A stretch of 64,000 nucleotides of DNA from Chitinophaga pinensis (GCA_945876095.1 CAMCMP010000009.1:51202-115201); one strand, 5' to 3'; numbered from the stretch's first letter, positions 26,010-35,300 are shown. Notes: a model not told the origin generated them from the sequence alone. Numbers and translations are program-made.

Positions 26010-28652
26010 ATGGAAAATAACGAAAATTTAAATGAAGAAATGCTTCCGCCAAATGATGGGGGAGCAGCTAGTAACAGGGGAAGGGTAATACCTGTAAATA
26101 TCGAGGAGCAGATGAAAACATCCTACATCGATTATTCGATGAGTGTGATTGTTGGGCGTGCTTTACCTGATGTGAGAGACGGATTAAAACCGGTGCATAG
26201 GCGCGTTTTATTTGGGATGAATGAGTTGAGTAACTACAGTAATAAAGCCTATAAAAAAAGTGCTCGTATTGTTGGAGAGGTAATGGGTAAATTCCATCCT
26301 CATGGCGATGCGTCAATTTATGATACAATGGTTCGTATGGCTCAAAATTGGTCGATGCGCTACACCATGATCGACGGACAGGGTAATTTTGGTAGTCAGG
26401 ATGGTGATCCACCAGCTGCAATGAGGTATACTGAGGTAAGAATGGAAAAATTTGCTGAGGCAATGCTGGAAGATATTGAAAAGGATACGGTTGATTATCA
26501 ACTAAATTTTGATGATTCACTTCAAGAGCCTACCGTACTTCCTACTAGAATTCCTCAATTACTATTAAATGGATCAAGTGGTATTGCCGTTGGAATGGCT
26601 ACTAATATGTTGCCCCATAACCTCAGTGAAGTGGTGGATGCTTGTGTGGCCTATATTGATGACAGAGAAATATCCATTGATGATCTTATTAAGCATGTAA
26701 AAGGACCTGATTTTCCAACTGGAGGTATAATTTATGGTTTTGAAGGAGTAAAAGCTGGCTTTCATACCGGAAGAGGCAGGGTAGTGCTAAGAGGTAAAGT
26801 GAACGTTGAAACTTTAAAAACTGGCCGCGAAAAGATAATTATTAATGAAGTTCCTTATCAAGTAAATAGAGATGCACTTACAGCGAAAATTGGTGAACTA
26901 ATCAATGATAAGCTGATAGAGGGGATTTCTGATGTAAACAATGAAAGTAACAATAAGGAAGGGACACGGGTAGTTATCGATTTGAAGAAAGATGTGGTAG
27001 CCCAAGTGGTAATCAATCAGTTATACAAATTAACAGAATTACAAACATCCTACGGAATTAATAATGTAGCCTTGGTAAGGGGTAGGCCTAAAATTTTAAA
27101 TTTAAAGGATCTAATCAGTGAATTTATTATTTTCAGACATGAAGTTGTAGTTCGTAGAACTCAATTTGAGCTTAAAAAGGCACAAGAAAGGGCACATATA
27201 TTAGAAGGTTATATAATAGCATTAGATAATTTAGATGCGGTAATTAAATTAATCCGCGAGTCTTCTACACCAATTATAGCTCAAGATGGGTTGGTTAGTA
27301 GTTTTGGAATGTCTGAAATTCAGGCAAAGGCAGTCCTAGAGATGCGTTTACAGCGTTTAACGGGAATGGAGATTGATAAGATAAGGGAAGAGCATGCCGA
27401 AATCATGAAATTAATCGAACATTTGAAGGAGATTTTGGCGAACGAATCTATGCGTTACGATATTATAAAAAAAGAATTGGCAGAAGTAAAGGCGAAATTT
27501 GGTGATGACCGCAAAACAGAAATTGTTTATGCCAATAATGAGATCAATATGCTTGATTTGATTGAGGAAGAGGATGTGGTAGTTACCATTTCTCATCTTG
27601 GTTATATTAAACGTACCTCATCTGCAGAGTATCGTCAGCAACGTAGAGGCGGACGAGGATCAAAAGGAAGCAGTACCCGTCAGGAGGACTATATTGAGCA
27701 TCTTTTTGTTGCTTCTACTCACCATACCTTAATATTTTTTACCGAAAAAGGAAGATGTTATTGGTTAAAAGTATACGAAATACCAGAAGGTGATAAAACA
27801 GGAAAGGGCCGAGCTTTACAAAATATGATTCAAATTCCTCCGGATGACAAGGTAAAGGCAATTATAGATGTGAAGGATTTCAATGATGAGGAGTTCTTGA
27901 AATCTCATTATATCGTATTGTGTACTAAAAAGGGTATTATTAAAAAAACTGACTTAGAAGATTTCAGTCGTCCAAGGCAAAATGGTATCAATGCCATCAA
28001 TATTCAGGAAGGCGATGAGCTTTTAGAGGCAAAAATGACTGATGGAAATTGTGAAATCATGCTTGCTATTAAAAGTGGTCGAGCCATTCGATTCCCTGAA
28101 GAAAAGGTTCGTTCAACTGGCCGGGGTGGTATTGGGGTATACGGAATTGAGGTTGATGATGAAAAAGATGAGGTGGTAGGAATGGTTTGCGTTAATAGAG
28201 AGGATAAGACACGTACTATTTTGGTAGTGAGTGATAAAGGATATGGAAAAAGGACGTTTTTGGATGATCCAGAAACTGGCGAAGCCAATTACCGTATTAC
28301 CAATCGTGGTGGTAAGGGGGTTAAAACGATCAATGTAACCGAAAAGACGGGTAACCTGGTAGGTTTACTAGATGTAACTGAAAAGCAAGATTTGATGATT
28401 ACTTGCGTTAGCGGGGTTACTATTCGAATGAGTGTGGCTAGTGTGAGTGAACAAGGAAGAGCAACTCAGGGAGTAAAATTGATAAAAGTAGATGAAGGTG
28501 ATAGAATAGCAGCAATTACTAAACTAGATGAGGAACCAGAAGTTACGGATGAAATTATTGAAGAGGTTGATAATTCGATCAGTCCCGAAGGTTTAAGCGA
28601 TGGCAATGAGATCCAGCAAGATGATGCACCTGTTTTACCTGATTCTGAATAA
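26010..28652 (+). CDS. gyrA: DNA gyrase subunit A
   Basis: GyrA is the DNA breakage-reunion subunit of gyrase. In the 880-residue protein the catalytic tyrosine is Tyr140 in AAMRYTEVRM. The quinolone-determining region reads HPHGDASIYDTMVRMAQ (96-112), with Ala101 where E. coli has Ser83 and Asp105 at the Asp87 position. The C-terminal beta-pinwheel contains the GyrA box QQRRGGRGSKG near residue 548, which separates it from ParC. The tail is acidic. The gene has a strong terminator and stands apart from gyrB. Confidence 0.96.
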   Translation: MENNENLNEEMLPPNDGGAASNRGRVIPVNIEEQMKTSYIDYSMSVIVGRALPDVRDGLKPVHRRVLFGMNELSNYSNKAYKKSARIVGEVMGKFHPHGDASIYDTMVRMAQNWSMRYTMIDGQGNFGSQDGDPPAAMRYTEVRMEKFAEAMLEDIEKDTVDYQLNFDDSLQEPTVLPTRIPQLLLNGSSGIAVGMATNMLPHNLSEVVDACVAYIDDREISIDDLIKHVKGPDFPTGGIIYGFEGVKAGFHTGRGRVVLRGKVNVETLKTGREKIIINEVPYQVNRDALTAKIGELINDKLIEGISDVNNESNNKEGTRVVIDLKKDVVAQVVINQLYKLTELQTSYGINNVALVRGRPKILNLKDLISEFIIFRHEVVVRRTQFELKKAQERAHILEGYIIALDNLDAVIKLIRESSTPIIAQDGLVSSFGMSEIQAKAVLEMRLQRLTGMEIDKIREEHAEIMKLIEHLKEILANESMRYDIIKKELAEVKAKFGDDRKTEIVYANNEINMLDLIEEEDVVVTISHLGYIKRTSSAEYRQQRRGGRGSKGSSTRQEDYIEHLFVASTHHTLIFFTEKGRCYWLKVYEIPEGDKTGKGRALQNMIQIPPDDKVKAIIDVKDFNDEEFLKSHYIVLCTKKGIIKKTDLEDFSRPRQNGINAINIQEGDELLEAKMTDGNCEIMLAIKSGRAIRFPEEKVRSTGRGGIGVYGIEVDDEKDEVVGMVCVNREDKTRTILVVSDKGYGKRTFLDDPETGEANYRITNRGGKGVKTINVTEKTGNLVGLLDVTEKQDLMITCVSGVTIRMSVASVSEQGRATQGVKLIKVDEGDRIAAITKLDEEPEVTDEIIEEVDNSISPEGLSDGNEIQQDDAPVLPDSE

Positions 28653-28710
28653 ATTAATTTTTGTAATTTATTGATTTACAAATATTAATATAGATCAACT
28701 ATATATTTAA

Positions 28711-28747
28711 AAGAGGCTTTATTTAACAAATAAAGCCTCTTTTTTTA
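28711..28747 (+). terminator. Rho-independent terminator of gyrA
   Basis: AAGAGGCTTTATTT (28711-28724) pairs perfectly with 28728-28741 around a 3-base loop and is followed by a T-run to 28747. It starts 58 bases after the gyrA stop. Confidence 0.92.
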
Positions 28748-28965
28748 TTTAAGAAATTAATTCAAATTTGATATATTTTTAGTTAATTATTTGTTTTACA
28801 AATATTTATATAATTTATTTGAATTAAAATTTTATTAAATATTCATTTTTTCAAATTTTATAATAGTATAAATTATTGAATTACAATTTATTATCAATTT
28901 TTATTTAAATTTTAATTAATATAAATAATTAATTCCACTTCAATTTTATAATTTTTGTTCAATTA
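28748..28965. other. Extremely AT-rich intergenic stretch
   Basis: About 220 bases contain only around twenty G or C. I find no ORF, tRNA, or DnaA-box-like TTATNCACA. A 12-base direct repeat TTTACAAATATT occurs at 28675 and again at 28795, on both sides of the gyrA terminator. It could be a bent or easily melted spacer. Nothing more can be claimed. Confidence 0.55.
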
Positions 28966-28967
28966 AT

Positions 28968-29175
28968 TAGTTGACTCTCAAAACTCGGGTTGGGTAATAG
29001 AACTGAAATTTCTTTTTGTAATAGTGTCCATTTACTTTTTTTATCAAGAAAAAAAAGTAAATGGACGCTATTACGAAAGTAATTTATACTGTATAAACGG
29101 ATTAGCTGGTAGTTCTTTATTGATTCAATTTGATTAAAAGATTTACAGAAAGGGTGCAAGAGACTTTTGAATGTT
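28968..29175. repeat. Degenerate copy D of the dispersed repeat, with a 20-plus-bp hairpin
   Basis: The left end TAGTTGACTCTCAAAA (28968-28983) resembles the terminal repeat of copy B. A hairpin at about 29019-29073 has near-perfect arms around GTCCATTTAC / GTAAATGGAC, with a T7 / A8 inner stem and G-T pairs outside. The flanking TGTAATAG also precedes the small hairpin of copy B. The right part GCTGGTAGTTCTT (about 29105-29117) matches the left part of copy B in reverse orientation. The long covarying hairpin is missing. The rest of the gap to the helicase gene has no convincing ORF. Confidence 0.6.
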
Positions 29176-29334
29176 TTAAATTTAATTTATAAATCAATCC
29201 GAATCATTGAGTTACGTACCTTTTATTATAATAATATACTTAACATAATATTAATTATAGGAAAGCATACAAGTATTAAAAGATTAATTAAGGCTATTGG
29301 CAAAATACTGATTCAATCAGTACCATTCTCTTAT

Positions 29335-29365
29335 TTTGCCCTTCGTTCAACAAGAACTACTTTTG
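29335..29365 (+). promoter_or_regulatory. Consensus Bacteroidota promoter of the helicase gene
   Basis: TTTG (29335-29338), exactly 19 bases, then TACTTTTG (29358-29365) is a perfect match to TTTG-N19-TANNTTTG. The ATG is at 29371, only five bases past the -7 box, so the transcript would be leaderless or nearly so. Confidence 0.7.
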
Positions 29366-29370
29366 CTTAG

Positions 29371-30705
29371 ATGCAAAAAAATACAAATTCATTGGAAACA
29401 ATACTTTCCAATTTGAAAATCGATTCTTTGAATGAAATGCAATTGGCATCCATCCAAGCTAATGAAAATAACGACAATATACTTTTACTGTCTGCTACCG
29501 GTTCTGGTAAAACGCTAGCCTATTTGCTACCCACCATAAAGTTGCTAGATTCTTCCCTGAAAAATGTACAGGCTTTAATTTTGGTTCCTTCTAGAGAACT
29601 TGCTATCCAAATTGACGAGGTTTTCCGAAAAATGGCAACTGGTTACAAGGTAACTTGCTGTTATGGTGGTCATAAGCGGGAAACAGAGGAAAATAATTTA
29701 AAGCAATCTCCAGCTGTTATAATTGGTACCCCTGGACGTGTAGCAGACCATATTAGACGAAATAACTTTAAACTTGAACAAATTAGTACCCTTGTATTAG
29801 ATGAATTTGATAAATCACTTGAACTAGGATTTCAAGAAGAAATGTCTTTTATTGTCGGTTCTTTGCCTTCTGTTAAAAAAAGGATATTAACTTCTGCCAC
29901 TGAATCAGTTGGTATACCAGACTTTATTGGCTTTAAAAACCCCACTAAACTTAATTTTTTAGGTTCAATAATTGATAAACCTACAGCAGATGAGTTATTG
30001 GTAATGACACTTTTATCACCGGATAAGGATAAATCGGATAGTTTATTCCGTTTAATATGTATGATTGGAAATAAATCGATGATTGTTTTTTGTAATCATC
30101 GTGAGTCAGTGGAACGAACGAGTAATATCTTAAAAGAAAAAGGTATTGTAAACGTGTTTTATCATGGTGGTATGGAGCAACAAGAAAGAGAAAGTGCCAT
30201 GTGTAAGTTCAAAAATGGAAGTTCTAATGTGTTGGTAACCACAGATCTAGCTTCAAGGGGGCTTGATATTCCTGATATTAAATACATCATTCATTACCAT
30301 CTGCCAGCTACAGCAGATGTTTATACTCATAGAAATGGCCGTACCGCAAGAATGGAATCTGGAGGAAAATCAGTCCTAATTCTTTCTGAGGAGGAAAAAT
30401 TACCAGCCTATATCTCAGAACAAGTATTGGCGATCGAGTTGCCAGAAAGATTGGAATTACCTGAAAAACCCAAATGGTCGACTCTTTTCATTGCTGCGGG
30501 TAAAAAAGATAAAGTCAATAAGATCGATATTGTTGGGTTTCTATCTAAAATTGGTAATCTGAAGAAGGATGATATTGGATTGATTGAGGTAAAGGATTTC
30601 TTTTCTTTTGTAGCAATAAGAAAGCTTAAAGTAGGTGAATTACTTGAATTAATAAAAGACGAAAAGATCAAAAACAAAAAGGTGAAGTTTGCTGTTGCCA
30701 AATAG
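29371..30705 (+). CDS. DEAD-box RNA helicase with DbpA-type C-terminal domain
   Basis: The 444-residue protein has helicase motif I SATGSGKT (41-48), PSRELA (73-78), TPGRVADH (120-127), SAT (175-177), TTDLASRGLDIP and HRNGRTARM (near 312-320). Motif II is DEFD (144-147), not the usual DEAD. The C-terminal 70 residues (KIDIVGFLSKIGNLKKDDIGLIEV..., partly quoted) look like the DbpA RNA-binding domain, which targets 23S rRNA hairpin 92 in DbpA. A role in ribosome assembly is inferred. It has a consensus promoter placed right at the ATG. Confidence 0.88.
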   Translation: MQKNTNSLETILSNLKIDSLNEMQLASIQANENNDNILLLSATGSGKTLAYLLPTIKLLDSSLKNVQALILVPSRELAIQIDEVFRKMATGYKVTCCYGGHKRETEENNLKQSPAVIIGTPGRVADHIRRNNFKLEQISTLVLDEFDKSLELGFQEEMSFIVGSLPSVKKRILTSATESVGIPDFIGFKNPTKLNFLGSIIDKPTADELLVMTLLSPDKDKSDSLFRLICMIGNKSMIVFCNHRESVERTSNILKEKGIVNVFYHGGMEQQERESAMCKFKNGSSNVLVTTDLASRGLDIPDIKYIIHYHLPATADVYTHRNGRTARMESGGKSVLILSEEEKLPAYISEQVLAIELPERLELPEKPKWSTLFIAAGKKDKVNKIDIVGFLSKIGNLKKDDIGLIEVKDFFSFVAIRKLKVGELLELIKDEKIKNKKVKFAVAK

Positions 30706-30759
30706 TAATATACATTCGTACTGATTGATTCTAATTTCAATCGATTTGCTCTTATTTAA

Positions 30760-31818
30760 CTATTGGATTTTTTGAAATGAGTTCAAATAATCCTTCACAA
30801 GTCCGTAAAAACGGTCAGCGTCATTGAATAAAAAGCGATGTTCAATTGGCAGTACATAGATTGGATAGGATTTTAACTCATTTTCAAATTTCAATAATCT
30901 AACACTGTCCTTTTCAGTAGTAAGTATAATTTTATTGGATGATCTCAATCTCTCAAATTGACTTTTGATTTCATGCAGGTCGTCTATTGAAAAAATATGA
31001 TGATCAGGGAAGCGAAGCATATCATAGGTGCTGACTATTGCTGTAAGATATTCTTTTAATGGTTTTGGACTTGCTATTCCGCAAACTAACAGCATATCCA
31101 TTCCGGGAATGATTGTGTAATTTTCTTTGCTAAATAGATGATAGGGTTGTCCATAAACTATCTCTGTAAAAAAAACAGCTTGATTCGATTTTAGACGTAA
31201 CTCGTTGATTATTATATCTCTCTTTTGGCTACTGAGTTCTTCTTTGCATTTGGTTACTATAATAATTTGTGCTCTAGATGCACTTTGTCTCGTATCTCTT
31301 AAATCTCCAGCCGGTAATAATAAGTCCCTGCTATACAAGTTCTTTCTTTCGGTTAATATAATATTCAACCCAGCATTAACTGTTCGATGTTGAAAGGCAT
31401 CATCCAATATTATAACCTGCGTATCGGGTCGTTCCTGAAGTAATTCTGGTATTGCTGCCAATCTCTCCTCACCCACAGCAACGATTGTTTTAGGATATTT
31501 AAGGTGAAATTGCATTGGTTCATCCCCAATTTCAAGTGCGGTTGTATTTTTATTGGCTAAACCAAAACCCTTAGTTTTCCTTTTATATCCTCTACTGAGC
31601 GTAGCTAATTGATAATCATTGCCTAATATCCGGATGAGGTATTCTACCATCGGAGTTTTTCCTGTACCACCTACTGCTAGATTACCAATACATATGATTG
31701 GGAAATTAAATGTAGCCGATTTTAGGTATCTTTTATCGAATAACCAATTTCTGATATATAGAATGATACCATAAATTAGTGAAAACGGAAGGAATAAGTA
31801 TCGAAAGCTTTTAAGCAC
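30760..31818 (-). CDS. lpxK: Tetraacyldisaccharide 4'-kinase
   Basis: LpxK phosphorylates the 4' position of the lipid A disaccharide at the inner membrane. The 352-residue protein has an N-terminal membrane helix (about 5-25), the P-loop GNLAVGGTGKTP (46-57), LSRGYKRKTKGF (about 79-90), GDEPMQ (about 103-108) and LDDAFQHR (about 142-149), all typical of LpxK. It is the last gene of a minus-strand run from DUF3822 and rsmD. Confidence 0.95.
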   Translation of the reverse strand: MLKSFRYLFLPFSLIYGIILYIRNWLFDKRYLKSATFNFPIICIGNLAVGGTGKTPMVEYLIRILGNDYQLATLSRGYKRKTKGFGLANKNTTALEIGDEPMQFHLKYPKTIVAVGEERLAAIPELLQERPDTQVIILDDAFQHRTVNAGLNIILTERKNLYSRDLLLPAGDLRDTRQSASRAQIIIVTKCKEELSSQKRDIIINELRLKSNQAVFFTEIVYGQPYHLFSKENYTIIPGMDMLLVCGIASPKPLKEYLTAIVSTYDMLRFPDHHIFSIDDLHEIKSQFERLRSSNKIILTTEKDSVRLLKFENELKSYPIYVLPIEHRFLFNDADRFYGLVKDYLNSFQKIQ

Positions 31819-31874
31819 AAGTAATGGGTTGAATTTTTTAAAAATCTAAAAAATATAGTTGCAAAAAATGCAAT

Positions 31875-32459
31875 TTAGTGAAATTCATGGATGGCGTCCG
31901 GACTAATACCATAATCAAGGGGAACGTCAAATTCATTGATATCTTCTATTGGTTCTGATGGAGAAAAATGACTAAATCCAATTTTGATACAATTTTTACG
32001 GCATTTTTTTAAAAAACGATCATAATAGCCTTTTCCATATCCCACTCGGTTACCAGATTTATCGAAGCAGAGTAAGGGAACAATTACCAAATCAATTAGT
32101 TCAGGTGAGATTTCATTTCCTTGCGATGGTTCTGGAATTCCATAGGAGTTAGTAATAAAAATAGAGGCATTTGTTGCAGCAACAGCAACCATATCCGCTG
32201 AATGAATATCCTTCAGCAGAACTGGAAAACTAACATTTATATCTAAATTTTTAAATGAGCAATAATCTATAATATGTTGAGGATCAAATTCATTAGAACC
32301 TTCTTTAATTATGTATGACATAATATTGGACGGTATATCAATTGGTAATTTTTGAAACTGAATCAGTAATAGATCATCGAGTTTTAGCTTCATTTGATCA
32401 GTTAATTCGGATCTTTTTTTCTTAAAATTAACTCTGAGGTCTTCTTTTTTCATTATCAA
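31875..32459 (-). CDS. 5-formyltetrahydrofolate cyclo-ligase
   Basis: This enzyme converts 5-formyl-THF to methenyl-THF with ATP. The 194-residue protein has the basic N-terminal KKEDLRVNFKKKRSEL and the diagnostic GNRVGYGKGYYDRFL near residues 136-150. Length is normal. Translation may start at Met1 (32459) or Met3 (32453). It lies 52 bases downstream of rsmD and 56 bases upstream of lpxK. Confidence 0.9.
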   Translation of the reverse strand: MIMKKEDLRVNFKKKRSELTDQMKLKLDDLLLIQFQKLPIDIPSNIMSYIIKEGSNEFDPQHIIDYCSFKNLDINVSFPVLLKDIHSADMVAVAATNASIFITNSYGIPEPSQGNEISPELIDLVIVPLLCFDKSGNRVGYGKGYYDRFLKKCRKNCIKIGFSHFSPSEPIEDINEFDVPLDYGISPDAIHEFH

Positions 32460-32511
32460 GCTCTCTTGGTTAGCATCTATATTTAAAAATAATGTAAGAG
32501 ATAGAGTAGGA

Positions 32512-33048
32512 TTACATTACAAAAATTGAAAATATGGTGGTGCCGTAATTTCTTTCTGTCTTGTAATTAGCAAATTTTTTATAGTCATTTCTTGGAGTAT
32601 GTTCTAATACAAACCAGCCACCTGGTTTTAAAAGTTTCTTCTCAATAATTTTTATAGGTAATTGGTCAATGGTAGCCAATGCATAAGGTGGACCAGCAAA
32701 AATAAAATCATATTGCTTGGTGGTCGAATCAATAAATTTAAAAACATCTGATTTTAAAGCCATAATAGTACTAAAATTCAGTTCAAGGGATGTTTTTTTT
32801 ATAAATTCATACATTGTACTGTCTTTTTCTACTATCGTGATATCCTCTGCTCCCCTACTCGCCAGTTCATAGCTAATACATCCTGTACCTCCAAAAAGAT
32901 CTAAAACAACTAGTGATTCAATTTCTAGATTATTTTGAATGACATTAAAAAGGCCTTCTTTTGCAATATCTGTAGTGGGACGAGTATAAGGCATTTTTGC
33001 AGGAGGGTTGATCCTTCTACCACCATGAATACCACTAATTATACGCAT
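32512..33048 (-). CDS. rsmD: 16S rRNA (guanine-N2) methyltransferase RsmD, altered motif IV
   Basis: RsmD methylates G966 of 16S rRNA. The 178-residue protein has the family N-terminus RIISGIHGGRRI, the RPTTD motif (23-27) and the SAM-binding LDLFGGTG (49-56). Motif IV, normally DPPY or NPPY, here reads FIFAGPPYAL, with Gly119 in place of the catalytic Asp. The codon is GGT, one base from GAT. The rest of the protein is intact, so reduced activity or a sequence error are both possible. It overlaps the upstream DUF3822 gene by 10 bases. Confidence 0.88.
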   Translation of the reverse strand: MRIISGIHGGRRINPPAKMPYTRPTTDIAKEGLFNVIQNNLEIESLVVLDLFGGTGCISYELASRGAEDITIVEKDSTMYEFIKKTSLELNFSTIMALKSDVFKFIDSTTKQYDFIFAGPPYALATIDQLPIKIIEKKLLKPGGWFVLEHTPRNDYKKFANYKTERNYGTTIFSIFVM

Positions 33049-33863
33049 GCTGCAATTGAGAATAAATGACTAAAATAATGACTTGGATAGTGATTAATTT
33101 CTTTTGGGTATTGAAATTGATCGGATAAACCTTCAAATTTTATTTGATTAAAATATTTATATATTTCTTTATACAATGCTGAATTTTCAGTGATCATTCC
33201 ACTCAATAATAGTTCACAATTAGTAACATTCACCTCAAAACTCTGACATAGGTTTAGTAAATGATAAATAGCATCTTCGGGTGTTTTAAATGCAAAAAGT
33301 TGAACTGCCTGAAGTTTGCCTTCCTTTTTCAAAATAGTTTTTAATTGACCGGGGCTAAAGATGCAATACAAATAGTTGCCCTGTCCTGAAACCAAATCAG
33401 GTAATAAAGAAAAATGATGTTTGTGTTTAGCATTGGTAAAATAACGAGTAATCGTCTGATTAATTACATCGGGTACACAATAAATATTATGTATAGAGTA
33501 ATGTTGAATAAAATCAGACTTTATAGTATAATTATTACAATTTCCATGTACTAATTCAAGCATAGCTTTGTGATCTGTACTATAAAAGAACTCCTGGGGA
33601 AGCAAAACTGAAGATGGGTAGCTATATACAATTTTTACAGATTCAAAATTTTGTTGTAAAAAAGGTTGTTGAGTTATTATCTGCTCAATTTGTTCAGCTG
33701 CCTGCTGATCGGTTGGTCTATCATTGAAATTATAAATAGTCAATGCTGATACAATTTTATTGCTCAATATGACATAGCTAAGTCCATGTGAACTAATTTC
33801 TACGCATAGTCTAGCATTAGAACAATCAATACTCGGCGGCTGAATTTGAAATAGTGGATTCAA
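33039..33863 (-). CDS. DUF3822 family protein
   Basis: The 274-residue protein fits DUF3822, a Bacteroidota family usually found next to rsmD. It begins with an ASKHA-like pattern (ARLCVEISSHGLSYVILSNK) and has a second, similar half with VTNCELLLSGMITENSALY. The fold may resemble the actin-like ATPase superfamily (inference), but no clear phosphate-binding loop is conserved. Function is unknown. Its stop lies inside the rsmD start region, so the two are translationally coupled. Confidence 0.75.
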   Translation of the reverse strand: MNPLFQIQPPSIDCSNARLCVEISSHGLSYVILSNKIVSALTIYNFNDRPTDQQAAEQIEQIITQQPFLQQNFESVKIVYSYPSSVLLPQEFFYSTDHKAMLELVHGNCNNYTIKSDFIQHYSIHNIYCVPDVINQTITRYFTNAKHKHHFSLLPDLVSGQGNYLYCIFSPGQLKTILKKEGKLQAVQLFAFKTPEDAIYHLLNLCQSFEVNVTNCELLLSGMITENSALYKEIYKYFNQIKFEGLSDQFQYPKEINHYPSHYFSHLFSIAACV

Positions 33864-33906
33864 AAGTTAAATTTAGTATAGCAAAATAAGATAATTTTAC
33901 TGATAT

Positions 33907-35265
33907 ATGGAAAGCGTTGGTACAATAAAAAATTTAAAAGTAAAGGTTAGCTATCAACAAATACTATCTATAGCAGTTCCAATAACTTTGGCTTTGCTGA
34001 TTCCGCAAATTAATATGCTTACCAACAGTATATTTTTAGGCAATTTAAGTACTGAATCATTGGGAAATGCTGGAATAACAGGGGTTTATTATTTAATTTT
34101 TGCTGTGGTTGGCCATGGACTTAGTAATGCAATGCAGTCGGTTTTTTCAAGATATGCCGGTAGTGGTGATTCGGGGGCATTCAAAATTATTTTAGCGCAA
34201 GGAATTCGAATGAGTTTGCAATTTGCAGCAGCAGGAATTCTTTTAACTTGGTTCGTTGCACCGTATATTCTTCAAAAGTCGGTAGCACCTGGTGCTTTTC
34301 CGGTTGAAATGAGTTTTTTAAAAATTAGGATTCTAGGTCTCCCCTTCCTGTATTTATTTCAAATGGGAAATGCATTTTTGGTAGCTTCTCTCAACAGTAG
34401 ATATCTTATTATTGGATTTATTTCAGAAGCGCTGTTGAATATTTTATTGGACTACCTGCTAATTTTTGGACATGCAGGATTTCCTGCAATGGGTTTTAAT
34501 GGGGCTGCTCTAGCATCTGTTATCTCGGAGTTTACTGGCTTTATTGTGGTGCTATTGGTATTGTATAAAACTGGTTTGCGCAAAGAATATTCACTTTTTA
34601 AGCAATATAGTTTCGATAAAACCAAAACCAAAGAAATCGCAAAAGTAGCCGTTCCGCTTGTCGTTCAGTTTGTTATTAGTGTGGGAACCTGGTTGGTGTT
34701 TTTCATTTTTATAGAAGATAAGGGTACGGAAGCCAAGGCAATCAGTAATGCAATGCGAAATGTATTTGGTCTGGTGGGAGTATTTGTTTGGGCATTTGCC
34801 GCTACTTCCAATACGATGGTAAGTAATATCATTGGACAGCAGCGAAATGATTTAGTAATGGTGGTGATTAATCGAATCATGATTCTAAGCTTTTCTTGTT
34901 GCTTAATAATGTGTTTAATAATTAATATTTTTCCAGAGCAATTCTTTACTTTGTTTGGCCAGAATGATCAATTTATTTCCAATGGAATTCCAGTGCTAAG
35001 GGTTGTTTCAATAGGTTTAATGATGATGAGTATTTCTAATATTTGGCTAAATGGCGTTACAGGAACTGGAAAAACAACAGTTAACCTGCTAATAGAAATT
35101 TTTGCCATTCTATTTTACATGAGTTACACTTGGATATTTATGAAAGTAAATTATCTATCACTTGAAATAGCCTGGGGTAATGAAATCATCTATTGGATTT
35201 TTATATTCTTAGCTTCATTCATTTTTTTAAAAAGGGGAAAATGGAGAAATGGAATCAAAGGCTAA
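33907..35265 (+). CDS. MATE family efflux transporter
   Basis: This 452-residue polytopic protein has about twelve predicted helices in two similar halves. It contains the MATE segments IPQINMLTNSIFLGNLSTESLG near residues 28-49 and VSNIIGQQRNDL near 308-319. MATE proteins export drugs or organic cations using Na+ or H+ gradients; substrate is not readable. It is divergent from the DUF3822 gene and convergent with rnpB. Confidence 0.88.
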   Translation: MESVGTIKNLKVKVSYQQILSIAVPITLALLIPQINMLTNSIFLGNLSTESLGNAGITGVYYLIFAVVGHGLSNAMQSVFSRYAGSGDSGAFKIILAQGIRMSLQFAAAGILLTWFVAPYILQKSVAPGAFPVEMSFLKIRILGLPFLYLFQMGNAFLVASLNSRYLIIGFISEALLNILLDYLLIFGHAGFPAMGFNGAALASVISEFTGFIVVLLVLYKTGLRKEYSLFKQYSFDKTKTKEIAKVAVPLVVQFVISVGTWLVFFIFIEDKGTEAKAISNAMRNVFGLVGVFVWAFAATSNTMVSNIIGQQRNDLVMVVINRIMILSFSCCLIMCLIINIFPEQFFTLFGQNDQFISNGIPVLRVVSIGLMMMSISNIWLNGVTGTGKTTVNLLIEIFAILFYMSYTWIFMKVNYLSLEIAWGNEIIYWIFIFLASFIFLKRGKWRNGIKG

Positions 35266-35300
35266 GTGAATGATTAGGTGAGTCACCGACAAGAAAAAAA

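Noticed and set aside
20221..28700. Possible replication origin, because recF, a DUF721 gene and gyrA are close together with an AT-rich spacer near 28.8 kb
   Set aside because: dnaA, dnaN and gyrB are absent and no DnaA-box-like TTATNCACA cluster was seen; AT-richness alone is not enough.
29167..29370. Small ORF of 67 codons before the helicase gene
   Set aside because: It begins with TTG, has AT-driven composition, overlaps the repeat and promoter region, and resembles no family.
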